From: Paramylibacter kogurei
GTDB lineage: Bacteria > Pseudomonadota > Alphaproteobacteria > Rhodobacterales > Rhodobacteraceae
DNA length: 64,000 nt
NCBI RefSeq assembly: GCF_002742285.1
Contig: NZ_MDGM01000007.1
Span: 248,001-312,000, forward strand
Direction of reading: 5' to 3'
Under the pieces are notes generated by a model. The model was given only the letters and a program-made list of their open reading frames with translations. It did not search any database and was not told the origin of the DNA. The translations under genes were made by a program, and so were the position numbers. Of this stretch, positions 43,965 through 52,623 are shown one piece after another (the stretch's first letter is position 1; each line of letters begins with the position of its first letter).

Positions 43965-46388
43965 TTAACCACGCATATTGGCACCATTGGCATCATACAG
44001 GGGCGGACCTTGGATCACCGCATCATAAAACGCGCCTAAAATTTCCACCTGTACTTTGTTACCCGCGACCGCCTCAACGCTGGGAACATATCCCATTGCC
44101 ACGGACTGTTGCACATGATGGGCATAGCCACCAGACGATATATAACCAATCGCTGCACCATTTTTGATCACTGCTTCGTCGCCCGATACATCGATGCCGT
44201 CACAATCAATCACCATGCACACCAATTTACGCTTGGGCCCAGTTTTTCGTTCCGCCAATGCAGCATCTTTGCCGATAAAATCAGTGTCCCAATCAATGAA
44301 TATATCCAGCCCAGATTCCGCAGGTGTGAAATCAGGGCGGTAATCCATCGTCCACACCCCCCATGATTTTTCCAATCGCATCGATAACAACGCGCGCGCA
44401 CCATACCAACGATAGCCCAAATCGGCGCCGGCATCTTCTATAGCCTCGCTCAGGCGGATCAAATATTGCGGTTTGCAATAAATTTCATAGCCAAGCTCGC
44501 CACTAAACGAAATGCGTGACAGGATTACTGGCACATCGCCGACATAGGTTTCGCGAATGTCACGAAATTTGAACGCTGCATTGGATACATCATCGCGCGT
44601 TATACGTTGCAATAGTTCCCGCGATTTTGGTCCGCTGATCGCAATGCCGTGCCAATCATCGGATACATTTCGATATTGCACATCATCTGGCAAATGGCGT
44701 TCGAACCAACGGCGGTGCGCCTCTTGCATCGCACCCGATCCAAATAACATGAAATGATCCGCGCCCAAACAGGACACAGTTAAATCACCATATAATTTGC
44801 CCTTTGGTGTCAACATCGGCGTCAGAATAATCCTCCCCGCGCGTGGAATATTCCCCGCCAGCATTTTATCCAAAAACGCGCGCGCACCCGCGCCCTTAAA
44901 TTCATGCTTGGCGAAATTGGCAATCTCGATCCCGCCAACGCCACTGCGTACCGCCGCCACTTCACGTGCGACATAATCATGGCTTCTGTTGCGCTTGAAT
45001 GTCGGCTCTTCATGCGCATCATCGGGGCCGTCGCCAAACCAAAGCGCGTGTTCCAAGCCGAAACCTTGATCCATCCGCGCACCCTTGGCGATTAACCGAT
45101 CATACAATGCCGTGGTTTTCTGTTTGCGCCCCTTTGGCAGGGTTTCATTGGGAAATGTCATCACGAACCGACGTTCATAATTTTCGCTCGATTTTATCGT
45201 GCCCCAATCGGGTGATGCCCAATCGCCAAATCGTGCAACATCCATCGCCCAGACATCAATCGATGGCTCGCCATCAATCATCCATTCCGCCATGGTCAAC
45301 CCAACGCCGCCCCCCTGACAAAACCCCGCCATCACACCCACCGCGCACCAGTAATTGCGAATGCCCGGAACTGGGCCAATCATCGGGTTGCCATCAGGGC
45401 CAAACGTAAACGGGCCATTGATGATGTTTTTAATCCCCGCCGCACCAATCGCAGGGATGCGTTCAAACGATTTTTCAAGTCGATCCGCAATGCGATCCAA
45501 ATCAGGGTTCAACAATTCATGGCCGAAATCCATCGGGGTGCCGTCCACCTTCCACGGGGTGGAAACGGGTTCATAAGTGCCAAGCAACATGCCCGTGCGT
45601 TCCTGGCGAAAATAAATATTCGCTTCATAATCAATGCCTGCGGGTAATCGTGTTTCACGCGCGGCCACCTCTGGGATTTCTTCGGTGATCAAATAATGAT
45701 GTTCCATGGGTTGCACAGGCACGCGCAGTCCAGCCATGGCGCCAACCTCTCGTGCCCATAACCCACCACAATTCACAATCATTTCCGCATGAATGCTACC
45801 ACGCGGTGTGGTCACATCCCATGTTCCATCCGCGCGTTGATTGGTTTCTACCACGGGCGTGTGCGTGAAATACTGTGCGCCGTGAACCCGCGCAGCCTTG
45901 GCAAATGCATATGTTGCACCCGATGGATCCAGATCGCCATCCTGATCATCCCATAACGCCGCCAAATAATGTTTGGGGTCAATCAACGGATGGCGCTCGG
46001 CCACCTCGGCGGGGGAAATGAATTCTTGGTTCAATCCCATATACCGCGCCTTGGATCGTTCGCGTTTCAGGTAATCATACCATTCAGGCGTGCTCGCCAA
46101 ATAAAACCCGCCAGTGATATGTAACCCCACCGAATGGCCTGACAATTCCTCAATCTCTTTGTAAAGATCAATCGTGTAAGATTGCAGGCGGCTGATATTT
46201 GGATCAGAGCTAATCGTGTGAATTTGCCCCGCCGCGTGCCAACTTGACCCACTGGTCAATTCATCACGCTCCAACAAAACCACATCTTTCCAACCAAATT
46301 TCGCCAGATGAAACAGGATGGAACAGCCAACAACGCCGCCCCCAACAATAACAACCTTGGCATGGGTGGGCAGCGATTTATCAGACAT
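43965..46388 (-). CDS. FAD-dependent oxidoreductase fused to GcvT (sarcosine/dimethylglycine dehydrogenase-like)
   Basis: The 807-residue protein combines an N-terminal DAO-type FAD domain (VVIVGGGVVGCSILFHLAKF; residues about 8-370), a linker domain, and C-terminal folate-binding GcvT domains (about 430-800). SSWHAAGQ contains the His that in dimethylglycine and sarcosine dehydrogenases carries covalent FAD. Such enzymes remove N-methyl groups and pass the carbon to tetrahydrofolate. Rhodobacterales carry many paralogues for glycine betaine, sarcosine and related compounds; the substrate here is unknown. A 39-base inverted-repeat leader precedes it. It is the first gene of a four-gene minus-strand cluster. 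Confidence 0.88.
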   Translation of the reverse strand: MSDKSLPTHAKVVIVGGGVVGCSILFHLAKFGWKDVVLLERDELTSGSSWHAAGQIHTISSDPNISRLQSYTIDLYKEIEELSGHSVGLHITGGFYLASTPEWYDYLKRERSKARYMGLNQEFISPAEVAERHPLIDPKHYLAALWDDQDGDLDPSGATYAFAKAARVHGAQYFTHTPVVETNQRADGTWDVTTPRGSIHAEMIVNCGGLWAREVGAMAGLRVPVQPMEHHYLITEEIPEVAARETRLPAGIDYEANIYFRQERTGMLLGTYEPVSTPWKVDGTPMDFGHELLNPDLDRIADRLEKSFERIPAIGAAGIKNIINGPFTFGPDGNPMIGPVPGIRNYWCAVGVMAGFCQGGGVGLTMAEWMIDGEPSIDVWAMDVARFGDWASPDWGTIKSSENYERRFVMTFPNETLPKGRKQKTTALYDRLIAKGARMDQGFGLEHALWFGDGPDDAHEEPTFKRNRSHDYVAREVAAVRSGVGGIEIANFAKHEFKGAGARAFLDKMLAGNIPRAGRIILTPMLTPKGKLYGDLTVSCLGADHFMLFGSGAMQEAHRRWFERHLPDDVQYRNVSDDWHGIAISGPKSRELLQRITRDDVSNAAFKFRDIRETYVGDVPVILSRISFSGELGYEIYCKPQYLIRLSEAIEDAGADLGYRWYGARALLSMRLEKSWGVWTMDYRPDFTPAESGLDIFIDWDTDFIGKDAALAERKTGPKRKLVCMVIDCDGIDVSGDEAVIKNGAAIGYISSGGYAHHVQQSVAMGYVPSVEAVAGNKVQVEILGAFYDAVIQGPPLYDANGANMRG

Positions 46389-46400
46389 GATTCAAACCTT

Positions 46401-46439
46401 TTGGTTTTGGTTCAGTGTCTATCAGACTGCAAAAACCAA
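46401..46439 (-). promoter_or_regulatory. inverted-repeat leader upstream of the GcvT oxidoreductase gene
   Basis: TTGGTTTT (46401-46408) and AAAACCAA (46432-46439) are perfect 8-base arms around an inner imperfect repeat, CAGTGTCT/AGACTG. It starts 12 bases upstream of the ATG, so it lies in the 5' leader or at the promoter. It has no T run on the minus strand, so it is not a terminator; it may be an operator or an RNA element. Confidence 0.4.
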
Positions 46440-46482
46440 ACCGTGCTGCCCGTCTCAAATGCGACCAATCCTGTCGTATTTG

Positions 46483-47007
46483 TTAAAATTCGGAATACCG
46501 ACGTCGATCCAGATACAAAAAGCGCAAACGTGAATCGATGGATAACAATCGACTGCGCAATGATGCATGGCGTGCAGCGGCGGTGCCATCATTGGGCAGG
46601 CTTGCCAATTCGTTCAACACTGCACGGCGCTCGCGCTCCAATGAATTGATGTCCCCCGTGACACGATGATACCAAAGCCCCTTTTTATGCGCCTTTTGCA
46701 TGGCAGCCAAATCAGCATCGGGGCAAACATCACGCAACGATTGCCCGTTCGCGCCAACCTCATACGCACTTGATGGCGTGCAGTAGGTTTTCAACCCAAT
46801 TTGCCGCCCCTCTTCCCATGCTTTTAAATCGGGACTAATCCCGTGTTTCGCACAGGATTCCGCATGGTTCGCAACAAATTCAGGCGACCGCCCCGCCGCA
46901 CCATCACGCGCACCTATGCCACGCCAATCACCCTCGACACAGGCTTTTTCACTTAACCCACATCCCGTGATCAATAAAACCGCCGTCAGCGCAAAATACT
47001 TTTGCAT
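46483..47007 (-). CDS. DUF2799 family lipoprotein
   Basis: This 174-residue predicted lipoprotein has a short signal sequence, MQKYFALTAVLLITGC, with lipobox ITGC and modified C16. The mature part matches DUF2799: KACVEGDWRGIGARDGAAGR, HAESCAKHGISPDLKAWEEG, then a charged helix ending YLDRRRYSEF. Function is unknown. The start at 47007 places the lipobox correctly; a longer frame adds an unrelated N-terminus. It is 94 bases upstream of the GcvT oxidoreductase gene on the same strand but shares no evident pathway. Confidence 0.8.
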   Translation of the reverse strand: MQKYFALTAVLLITGCGLSEKACVEGDWRGIGARDGAAGRSPEFVANHAESCAKHGISPDLKAWEEGRQIGLKTYCTPSSAYEVGANGQSLRDVCPDADLAAMQKAHKKGLWYHRVTGDINSLERERRAVLNELASLPNDGTAAARHASLRSRLLSIDSRLRFLYLDRRRYSEF

Positions 47008-47082
47008 TTGAAACAACCTTTCAATTGGTACGCGACACTTTCCTCCATTTTGCAAAAATATCCACAAAAACACAAGAAATCG

Positions 47083-47526
47083 TCAGGCGTCGCTATCCAT
47101 CCAGATGGTGACGGGGCCGTCATTGATCAACGCCACTTTCATATCTGCGCCAAATTCGCCCGTTTCAACGGGCAGATCCAGCACACGCATTTGATCACAG
47201 AATTTGTCATATAACACACGCCCAACATCGGGCGCTGCCGCGCCTGAAAACCCTGGGCGATTACCCCGCGATGTGTCCGCAGCCAATGTAAATTGGCTGA
47301 CAATCAAACAGCTTCCGCCAATATCACTCACTGATTTGTTCATGCGCCCATCGTCATCACGAAAAATACGCAGCTTGGATATTTTTGTGGCCAGCTTTTG
47401 CCCTGCCGCGGCATCATCCCCATCCATGGCGCACACCAGTATCAACAAGCCTTGCCCAATCTGCCCGATAATCGCGCCATCAACCGTAACACTTGCCTCT
47501 GAAACCCGCTGAATTAAACATCGCAT
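47083..47526 (-). CDS. dtd: D-aminoacyl-tRNA deacylase
   Basis: The 147-residue homodimeric enzyme removes D-amino acids (and glycine from tRNA-Ala) mischarged on tRNA. It opens with [17 protein letters not shown]. It carries the active-site SQFTLAAD motif near residue 80 and the chirality-checking Gly-Pro motif in [11 protein letters not shown] near the C-terminus. Length is standard. It is divergent from the tRNA-Met gene. Confidence 0.95.
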   Translation of the reverse strand: MRCLIQRVSEASVTVDGAIIGQIGQGLLILVCAMDGDDAAAGQKLATKISKLRIFRDDDGRMNKSVSDIGGSCLIVSQFTLAADTSRGNRPGFSGAAAPDVGRVLYDKFCDQMRVLDLPVETGEFGADMKVALINDGPVTIWMDSDA

Positions 47527-47591
47527 ATGTGCATTCTCCTTTGATCGCAGTCTTTTTCTGAAAAACTTGCAAAATCAAGCATCAATTCCCC

Positions 47592-47620
47592 TTGACGCCT
47601 GCAACGATGCACCGTAATTA
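47592..47620 (+). promoter_or_regulatory. sigma70-type promoter of the tRNA-Met gene
   Basis: TTGACG (47592-47597), 17 bases, TAATTA (47615-47620). The expected start is close to 47627, six bases before the mature tRNA 5' end. Confidence 0.8.
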
Positions 47621-47632
47621 GCCCCCACCTTT

Positions 47633-47709
47633 GGCGGGGTAGCTCAGGTGGTTAGAGCAGCGGAATCATAATCCGCGTGTCGGGGGTTCAAGTCCCTCTC
47701 CCGCTACCA
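47633..47709 (+). tRNA. tRNA-Met (CAT anticodon)
   Basis: A 77-base cloverleaf with acceptor GGCGGGG/TCCCGCT, D-arm GCTC/GAGC, anticodon stem GCGGA/TCCGC with CAT at 47667-47669, T-arm GGGGG/CCCTC around TTCAAGT, and encoded CCA. The first acceptor pair is G-U. The D-arm and anticodon stem lack initiator features (three G-C pairs), so it is elongator Met; an Ile tRNA with lysidine-modified CAT cannot be fully excluded. Confidence 0.93.
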
Positions 47710-48038
47710 AATTTCCCTTAAATAACAACAAGTTAACGAGATATGCAAATTGGCGTCTCTCCTACTTAGGGCACGGGACTGCAAAGAGACCGCAAATTCG
47801 CCCTTAAAGTACCTATAGGTACTCAATATTCAATTCGCAAAAAATACGATTCGACCTCTTCTGGTTAAAAGAACACCGGTAATTGGGGGATCCTGTATTT
47901 TGCACACAAAATCATCTTCACTAACCGAATACCTGCATTGGCAGCAATTGTTTAACCATCACGAATATCAGCTTTGCGAGACAAAGCCGCCGTTGAATTC
48001 ATACTAATTTTTTGCTATCTTCGAGCTTTGATCCAAGG
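47710..48038. other. non-coding stretch downstream of tRNA-Met
   Basis: About 330 bases without a plausible gene on either strand. It contains the 16-base palindrome listed separately. No copy of the tRNA 3' end was found in it or further into the segment, so a standard tRNA-attachment duplication is not visible. It ends where the insertion-sequence-like terminus begins. Confidence 0.5.
47808..47823. repeat. perfect 16-base palindrome
   Basis: AGTACCTATAGGTACT reads identically on both strands. It lies 99 bases after the tRNA-Met gene in non-coding DNA. It could be a dimeric-protein binding site or a recombination core; no partner copy was noticed in the window. Confidence 0.6.
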
Positions 48039-48658
48039 TGTCCGTCATCAAATAGTTTGAGACAGATGGCGTTTTGACTGTGCTGTTTCATTGATCATCT
48101 GGTTTCATTTGAGTAGCAGACCTAGCGGGCCGCAAGCGCCTTTGTTTCATGGTTCTCCTTTTCGTCTTTTCACATTCGAGTAAAATGGTTTGCCCATGCT
48201 CAGTGAAATGTCAGATGGTGTCAGATTATATAGGCTCTCATGGTATCGTTGTTTATTGTAATGGCCAACGAATGCGGTAATTTGATCCTTTAGGTCGTCT
48301 GGAAAGAAATAGTTTCCCAGCAGTACGCGGTTCTTCATCGGCTGATGCCCACGTTCCGTTGCTCGTAGGGTTTATATAGTAAATCCCGAGAGGGGATCTT
48401 GCCTTGAGGCTGCGGATGGCAAAGTGCGCCACGCGTGTGCGGCATGCCTTTACCTTCTAAGAATATAGCCAACTTGCCCGATGCAAAGCACGGGCCATTG
48501 TCTGACAGTAGGCGTGGACGCTTGACGTGTAGTATCGCCTGCCAGCCGCCTTATCCCAGCTTCCATGAAGTCCTTGACCAATTGTAATACAATCTTACCG
48601 ACCATTTCGCCAAAAACCCTATATCATTTCTACCTTGCTCAGGCGATGCAAAGTGGCG
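48039..48658 (-). mobile_element. IS3-family insertion sequence remnant
   Basis: The segment holds a broken DDE transposase on the minus strand and a probable element end at 48039-48063 (TGTCCGTCATC, then AAATAGTTTGAGAC). The opposite end and the first transposase reading frame are absent: recognisable transposase sequence fades at about 48550-48600, and the GntR gene stop follows at 48659. It is therefore a truncated, inactive copy. Confidence 0.7.
48147..48550 (-). pseudogene. degenerate IS3-type transposase (integrase core, C-terminal part)
   Basis: Two minus-strand frames must be joined. The upstream frame (48550-48335) encodes the integrase core with PRLLSDNGPCF (second catalytic Asp) and GMPHTRGALCHPQPQGKI. 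The downstream frame (48338-48147) encodes the conserved C-terminus MKNRVLLGNYFFPDD and HYNKQRYHESLYNLTPSD. The frames are two bases out of register. About 30 extra bases after the QGKI codons remove the usual KIERWHQ block with the catalytic Glu. An in-frame TAA at 48553-48551 cuts the upstream part. The resemblance is to the IS3-family orfB. Confidence 0.85.
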
Positions 48659-49360
48659 TCAATCTTCTTGTGTTCCCACGAACATCCGATCTTTTGCGGC
48701 GGTGATGTGGTGGCGCATCGTTGCTTGCGCTACCTCGGGCTGCTTCAAGCGGATCGCGTCGAGCACGGCACGGTGTTCCGCCAATACTAGCTCTTGACGA
48801 ACGGGAGAATCCAGTAGTGTCAGGGAACGCGACAGCTTAACCCCATTTGCAATTTGCTCGCTCAAGGATTCTAGCACTGAAGAGAAAAATGGGTTCTTTG
48901 CCGCACGAGCCACTGTTAAATGTAAGCGTTGATCGGCATCTACTCCAAGGGCGTTTTGCTGATAGGTTTGCTCCAACTCTTGATAAGCTGCATCCATCGC
49001 TTCCAGATCCTCGTCGTCGCGCCGCCGCGCAGCCCAAGCAGCAGCAGCGCCCTCAACATCAATGCGAAACTCATAACAACGCTGAACATCCGAGACTGAT
49101 TCTAATGGTACGAAGCTAATCAACTCGCGGTCAGGACGGCACAGAACATAGCTTCCCGAACCACGGCGCGATTGGACGATGCCATCATCTCGCAGTCGGG
49201 ACAGCGCCCCACGCACGACCGGTCGCGAGACGCCAAAATTTTCAGCGAGCATTTCTTCGGTGGGCAATCGACTATGCACTGGGAATTCTTCTTCGAGGAT
49301 CTTGGTCAATAGCTGATCGTAAACTTGATCTGCCAATGAGTGTAGCCTTGTCTCTGACAA
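48659..49360 (-). CDS. GntR family regulator, FadR/FCD subfamily
   Basis: This 233-residue regulator has an N-terminal winged helix (residues about 5-75; RLPTEEMLAENFGVSRPVVR is the recognition region, then RRGSGSYV) and an FCD effector domain (about 85-225). That domain carries the metal/ligand residues of FEFRIDVEGAAAAWAA and the HHITAAKDRM helix. The start is TTG at 49360, six bases after AAGGAG; no in-frame ATG lies close, and a distant ATG at 49444 lacks a ribosome-binding site. FCD regulators often sense carboxylates, and the tricarboxylate transporter genes lie directly upstream on the same strand. Confidence 0.88.
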   Translation of the reverse strand: MSETRLHSLADQVYDQLLTKILEEEFPVHSRLPTEEMLAENFGVSRPVVRGALSRLRDDGIVQSRRGSGSYVLCRPDRELISFVPLESVSDVQRCYEFRIDVEGAAAAWAARRRDDEDLEAMDAAYQELEQTYQQNALGVDADQRLHLTVARAAKNPFFSSVLESLSEQIANGVKLSRSLTLLDSPVRQELVLAEHRAVLDAIRLKQPEVAQATMRHHITAAKDRMFVGTQED

Positions 49361-49420
49361 CTTGGTCTCCTTGTTTGAGGGTTGGGCGTTCGCGTAAAGC
49401 TCTTTATAGACCGCATCAAA

Positions 49421-49460
49421 GTATAAAATACAGTAACAGCGCACGCGAGCCTAAAATACA
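49421..49460 (-). promoter_or_regulatory. repeated TAAAATACA element upstream of gntR
   Basis: TAAAATACA occurs at 49424-49432 and 49452-49460, 28 bases apart in the same orientation. The first copy is part of the hyphenated palindrome GTATAAAATAC (49421-49431). They lie in the 142-base gap between tctA and gntR and may be operator half-sites for autoregulation. Confidence 0.35.
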
Positions 49461-49502
49461 TGCGACCACCCCTTTGGAAAGGGATGGCCAGAGAGCTGAA
49501 AC

Positions 49503-51029
49503 CTACTTGGTTTTGATAGCTGCAGGCTTCTGTGCAGGTTTGCGGATCACCAAAAAGTAGACGAACACCAACGTCAAGATGACAAAGAATAAGCTATCGG
49601 GGTTGGTAAAGAAGGTCGTTGGATCGCCATTTGACAATGCCAAAGACCGCCGCAAAAACTCTTCCAAGTTTGGCCCGAGGATATAACCGAGCAACATGGT
49701 GATCACCGGAAATCCATTGCGCCGCAAATAAAAGGCCAAAACTCCCATTCCAAGCGCCATGAACATTTGGAAAGTAGAATAAGTTGCAACGTAGCTGCCC
49801 ACGACGGCCAGAAGCGCGATCACAGCATATAGCACATCTTTGCGCACCGATACGATCTTGATGAAATATGGCCCTATCAGCCAGAGCGTTAGGGGGATCA
49901 GCACCACCGCGCTGAACAAAAGCGTGGCCAGCATCGGGGCAATTAGCCCAGCTTGATCAGCCATCAGTTGCGGTCCTGGCTGAATGCCGTTGATCACCAG
50001 AACACCAAGCATGATCGCGGTGATCGGATCGCCAGGAATACCAAAGGTCAACATAGGCACCATCGCTCCACCACAGACAGCATTGTTCGCGCTTTCCGAC
50101 GCGGCGATACCTTGAGGGTTACCCTTGCCAAACGTTTCCGGCTCGGAAGAGGTGCGCACGGCTTCGGTATAAGCGAGGAACGATCCCATCGAACCACCCG
50201 CACCTGGCAATGTGCCAACGAAATAGCCTATCAAGCAGGATTTGAAATAGCAGCCAAAGCCGATCTTTCGGATGTCTGACAATGGTGGCAAGAAATCGCG
50301 ACGGCGGATTTTGACCTTATTGGCGGCAGCGGTCGCCGCACTGATATCTGTACGCGTACATGATTGCATCAATACCTCGGCAATGGCAAAAGTGCCTATA
50401 ATCACCGGCATCAGGTCGATCCCAGCGGTCAGGCTGGAATAGCCATAAGTAAAGCGGGTAATAGGCTCCATTGCATCAAGCCCAACAGTGGCCAGCATCA
50501 GTCCGATACAGGCCGCCAGCCCGGCCTGCGGAATGCGACCGCGTTGCGCGATCACTACGACTATCAAAGCGAAGGCTAGAAGTGAAAACTTCCCAGTGGT
50601 CTTTACCAACAGCGATAATTCAGCCACGAAAGGTGCCACCGCAATCAACAATAACGCACCCACCGCACCGCCAAACATCGAGCCAAGCGCCGCATGCCCA
50701 AGCGCCAGTGCGCCTTTGCCTTGCTGCTGCATTGGATAGCCGTCAAGCGCGGTCATCATAGAGGACGGCGCGCCGGGAATGTTGATCGTTGTGGCCGTGA
50801 TCGATCCGCCGCACATGCCGGCCATATAGATGCTCGCACAGGCCATCAGCGCGGTGTCGACGCTGAGCGAATAGGTCAGTGGCAAGAGTAATGCCATTGC
50901 TAACGTCGCAGTCAGGCCGGGAATGGCGGCAAATACTGTGCCGATCACAAAGCCAAGGATTACGTAAGTGAGGTTGAGTGGATCGGCCAGCAAAGACAAG
51001 CTGCTGAAAACGAGAAAGATGAAATCCAT
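49503..51029 (-). CDS. tctA: tripartite tricarboxylate transporter, large permease
   Basis: The 508-residue inner-membrane protein has about eleven to twelve membrane segments. It carries the two TctA signature regions, IPGLTATLAMALLLPLTYSL near residues 37-57 and LPGAGGSMGSFLAYTEAVRT near 270-290. The following GIPGDPITAIMLGVLVI is also typical. It forms the sodium- or proton-coupled channel for carboxylates delivered by TctC. It starts 3 bases after the tctB stop. Base composition looks richer in G+C than genes outside the segment. Confidence 0.93.
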   Translation of the reverse strand: MDFIFLVFSSLSLLADPLNLTYVILGFVIGTVFAAIPGLTATLAMALLLPLTYSLSVDTALMACASIYMAGMCGGSITATTINIPGAPSSMMTALDGYPMQQQGKGALALGHAALGSMFGGAVGALLLIAVAPFVAELSLLVKTTGKFSLLAFALIVVVIAQRGRIPQAGLAACIGLMLATVGLDAMEPITRFTYGYSSLTAGIDLMPVIIGTFAIAEVLMQSCTRTDISAATAAANKVKIRRRDFLPPLSDIRKIGFGCYFKSCLIGYFVGTLPGAGGSMGSFLAYTEAVRTSSEPETFGKGNPQGIAASESANNAVCGGAMVPMLTFGIPGDPITAIMLGVLVINGIQPGPQLMADQAGLIAPMLATLLFSAVVLIPLTLWLIGPYFIKIVSVRKDVLYAVIALLAVVGSYVATYSTFQMFMALGMGVLAFYLRRNGFPVITMLLGYILGPNLEEFLRRSLALSNGDPTTFFTNPDSLFFVILTLVFVYFLVIRKPAQKPAAIKTK

Positions 51030-51032
51030 GAC

Positions 51033-51482
51033 TTAACCCCACAAAGTCGGGAGTCGGACCCCGAACAATTGTTGAAACATGACAAAGGCAATCCCGACGA
51101 TTGCCGCCGAGATAATGGCCTTGAGGATTAACTTCTCGAAGTTTGAAAACAGCAGTATGAGCGCAAAGACGAAAAGGCCGGACGACAGGAAATAGCCAAG
51201 CGGCTTGAACGCCACAATGTAGAAAAAGATAGCCACCACGACCCAAAAATGTGTGTAGCTTCGCGCGTCATCCGCAGGTGCGGTTTCTGGCTTGGCTTGC
51301 AGCGCCTGCACAATCAAGATGCTGCAAAAGACAATCGCCGCACCGCCTACAAGGGTTGGAAAGAAGGCGGGCGTCAACCCGCTCTCGGCAATCGGAGGGC
51401 CCAAACTCAGAGCCGTGACTAAATAACCAGCGGACACTGCGAGAGTGACATACAGAAATATCATTTGCCTATGTAAGAACAT
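51033..51482 (-). CDS. tctB: tripartite tricarboxylate transporter, small permease
   Basis: This 149-residue membrane protein has four predicted membrane segments and the PAFFPTLVGGAAIVFCSILIV stretch common to TctB. FKPLGYFLSSGLFVFALILL forms the third segment. It joins TctA to form the membrane complex; its exact role is structural and poorly defined. AGGAG lies ahead of its start. It follows tctC by 175 bases that hold a hairpin. Confidence 0.9.
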   Translation of the reverse strand: MFLHRQMIFLYVTLAVSAGYLVTALSLGPPIAESGLTPAFFPTLVGGAAIVFCSILIVQALQAKPETAPADDARSYTHFWVVVAIFFYIVAFKPLGYFLSSGLFVFALILLFSNFEKLILKAIISAAIVGIAFVMFQQLFGVRLPTLWG

Positions 51483-51625
51483 TGTCTTCTCCTAGGTTGG
51501 GTGTGATCGATCGCGTCAATGTAGGGCGGTCGTCGGTGCGGTCGGTTGCAACGGATGACCTCACATTTGCCCTTAGCGCGAAAAAATTGGCGTTTTGCCA
51601 GCGGCGCCGTCATCAGCGTCGCTGG

Positions 51626-51655
51626 CTCCACCAAAGCCATGTCTTTGGTGTGGAG
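51626..51655 (-). other. intercistronic hairpin between tctC and tctB
   Basis: CTCCACCAAAG and CTTTGGTGTGGAG pair over 11 bases with a two-base bulge and a six-base loop. It begins 2 bases after the tctC stop. No T run follows on the minus strand, so it probably stabilises the binding-protein mRNA end or partly terminates, giving more TctC than TctB/TctA. Confidence 0.55.
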
Positions 51656-51657
51656 GA

Positions 51658-52623
51658 TTACAGCTCCAGTTCATCCATCAACGTGAACGTCTTGGTTTGC
51701 AGATTTTCGGTCCATGTGACAACTTCATCGGACCCCAACCAATCGGCGGTTACGCCAATCTGCGCTAACCATTCCTGGAATTCGGCGCTGTCATAGGCCG
51801 ACTTGAAGGTGGTCTCCAGTGTTTCGACCGCATCATCTGGCGTGTTTGCCGGAGCGGCGAGCACGATGAAGCTACCCGTCTGTAAGTCGTGACCTTTGGA
51901 TTTCAGTGTAGGCACGTCGGTGTAAGTGGCGTTTTGTACCGAAGTCAATTCGACCACGCCCTTGGCATCGCCAGAGGCTAAGATGCCGCTAAAGTCTCCG
52001 AGGCTTGAGATTGCCGCATCCAATTCGCCAGAAAGCAGCGCTTCAGCTTCTGCGCTGGACGAGCCAGCATAGGTGATGACATTAAAGTCCACGTCTAGCA
52101 GTTTTTCCAGCTGCATAACGGAGAGGTAGGGGCCAGAGCCCTTGGGGGCCACGCCGACACGTACTTGGCCGGGGTTTTCCTTGGCACGGGCAATCAGATC
52201 CTCGTAGCTTTCAATCCCCGAATGCTTAGAGACAACAATGGCGTCGGCCTCAGAAGTGATGCGCGCAATTAACTTCATGTTGTCGAGCGAATAGCCCGGT
52301 ACCATTTCGCCGCGCGGCAGGGTGATGACACTGTCATAAGTGAGGACGCCAACGGTGTGTCCATCGGGACGCGCATTGGACATCTGGATCAGCCCAGTCG
52401 CAGTGACTGCACCGGCAATGTTTTCCACATAGATGGACTTTGGTAAACTTTGCTCGGCGATATTACTGATCTTGCGTGAAATTGCGTCTGCGCCGCCGCC
52501 TGCGGGCCAAGGCACGATCAGTCGAATATCGCGGGTCGGAAAATCCGCCGCGGCCAAAGATGTCCCAAGGTTGGCTGCACCAAGTGCAATGCCGAGTGTG
52601 GCTTTCAAGCTTTTGTAAAACAT
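51658..52623 (-). CDS. tctC: tripartite tricarboxylate transporter, periplasmic binding protein
   Basis: The 321-residue binding protein has a signal peptide ending around TSLAAA (residue 25). The TctC/Bug fold then shows RDIRLIVPWPAGGGADAISR, the ligand-loop region GVAPKGSGPYLSVMQLEK, ITYAGSSSAEAEALLSGELD and TPDDAVETLETTFKSAYDS. The ATG at 52623 follows AGGAGGAAC; a longer frame is not supported. Bug proteins bind small dicarboxylates, citrate or aromatic acids. It heads a tctC-tctB-tctA run with gntR downstream. Confidence 0.93.
   Translation of the reverse strand: MFYKSLKATLGIALGAANLGTSLAAADFPTRDIRLIVPWPAGGGADAISRKISNIAEQSLPKSIYVENIAGAVTATGLIQMSNARPDGHTVGVLTYDSVITLPRGEMVPGYSLDNMKLIARITSEADAIVVSKHSGIESYEDLIARAKENPGQVRVGVAPKGSGPYLSVMQLEKLLDVDFNVITYAGSSSAEAEALLSGELDAAISSLGDFSGILASGDAKGVVELTSVQNATYTDVPTLKSKGHDLQTGSFIVLAAPANTPDDAVETLETTFKSAYDSAEFQEWLAQIGVTADWLGSDEVVTWTENLQTKTFTLMDELEL

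Noticed and set aside
47633..47709. tRNA-Met as attachment site of an integrated element
   Set aside because: No second copy of the tRNA 3' end and no integrase gene were found in the window.
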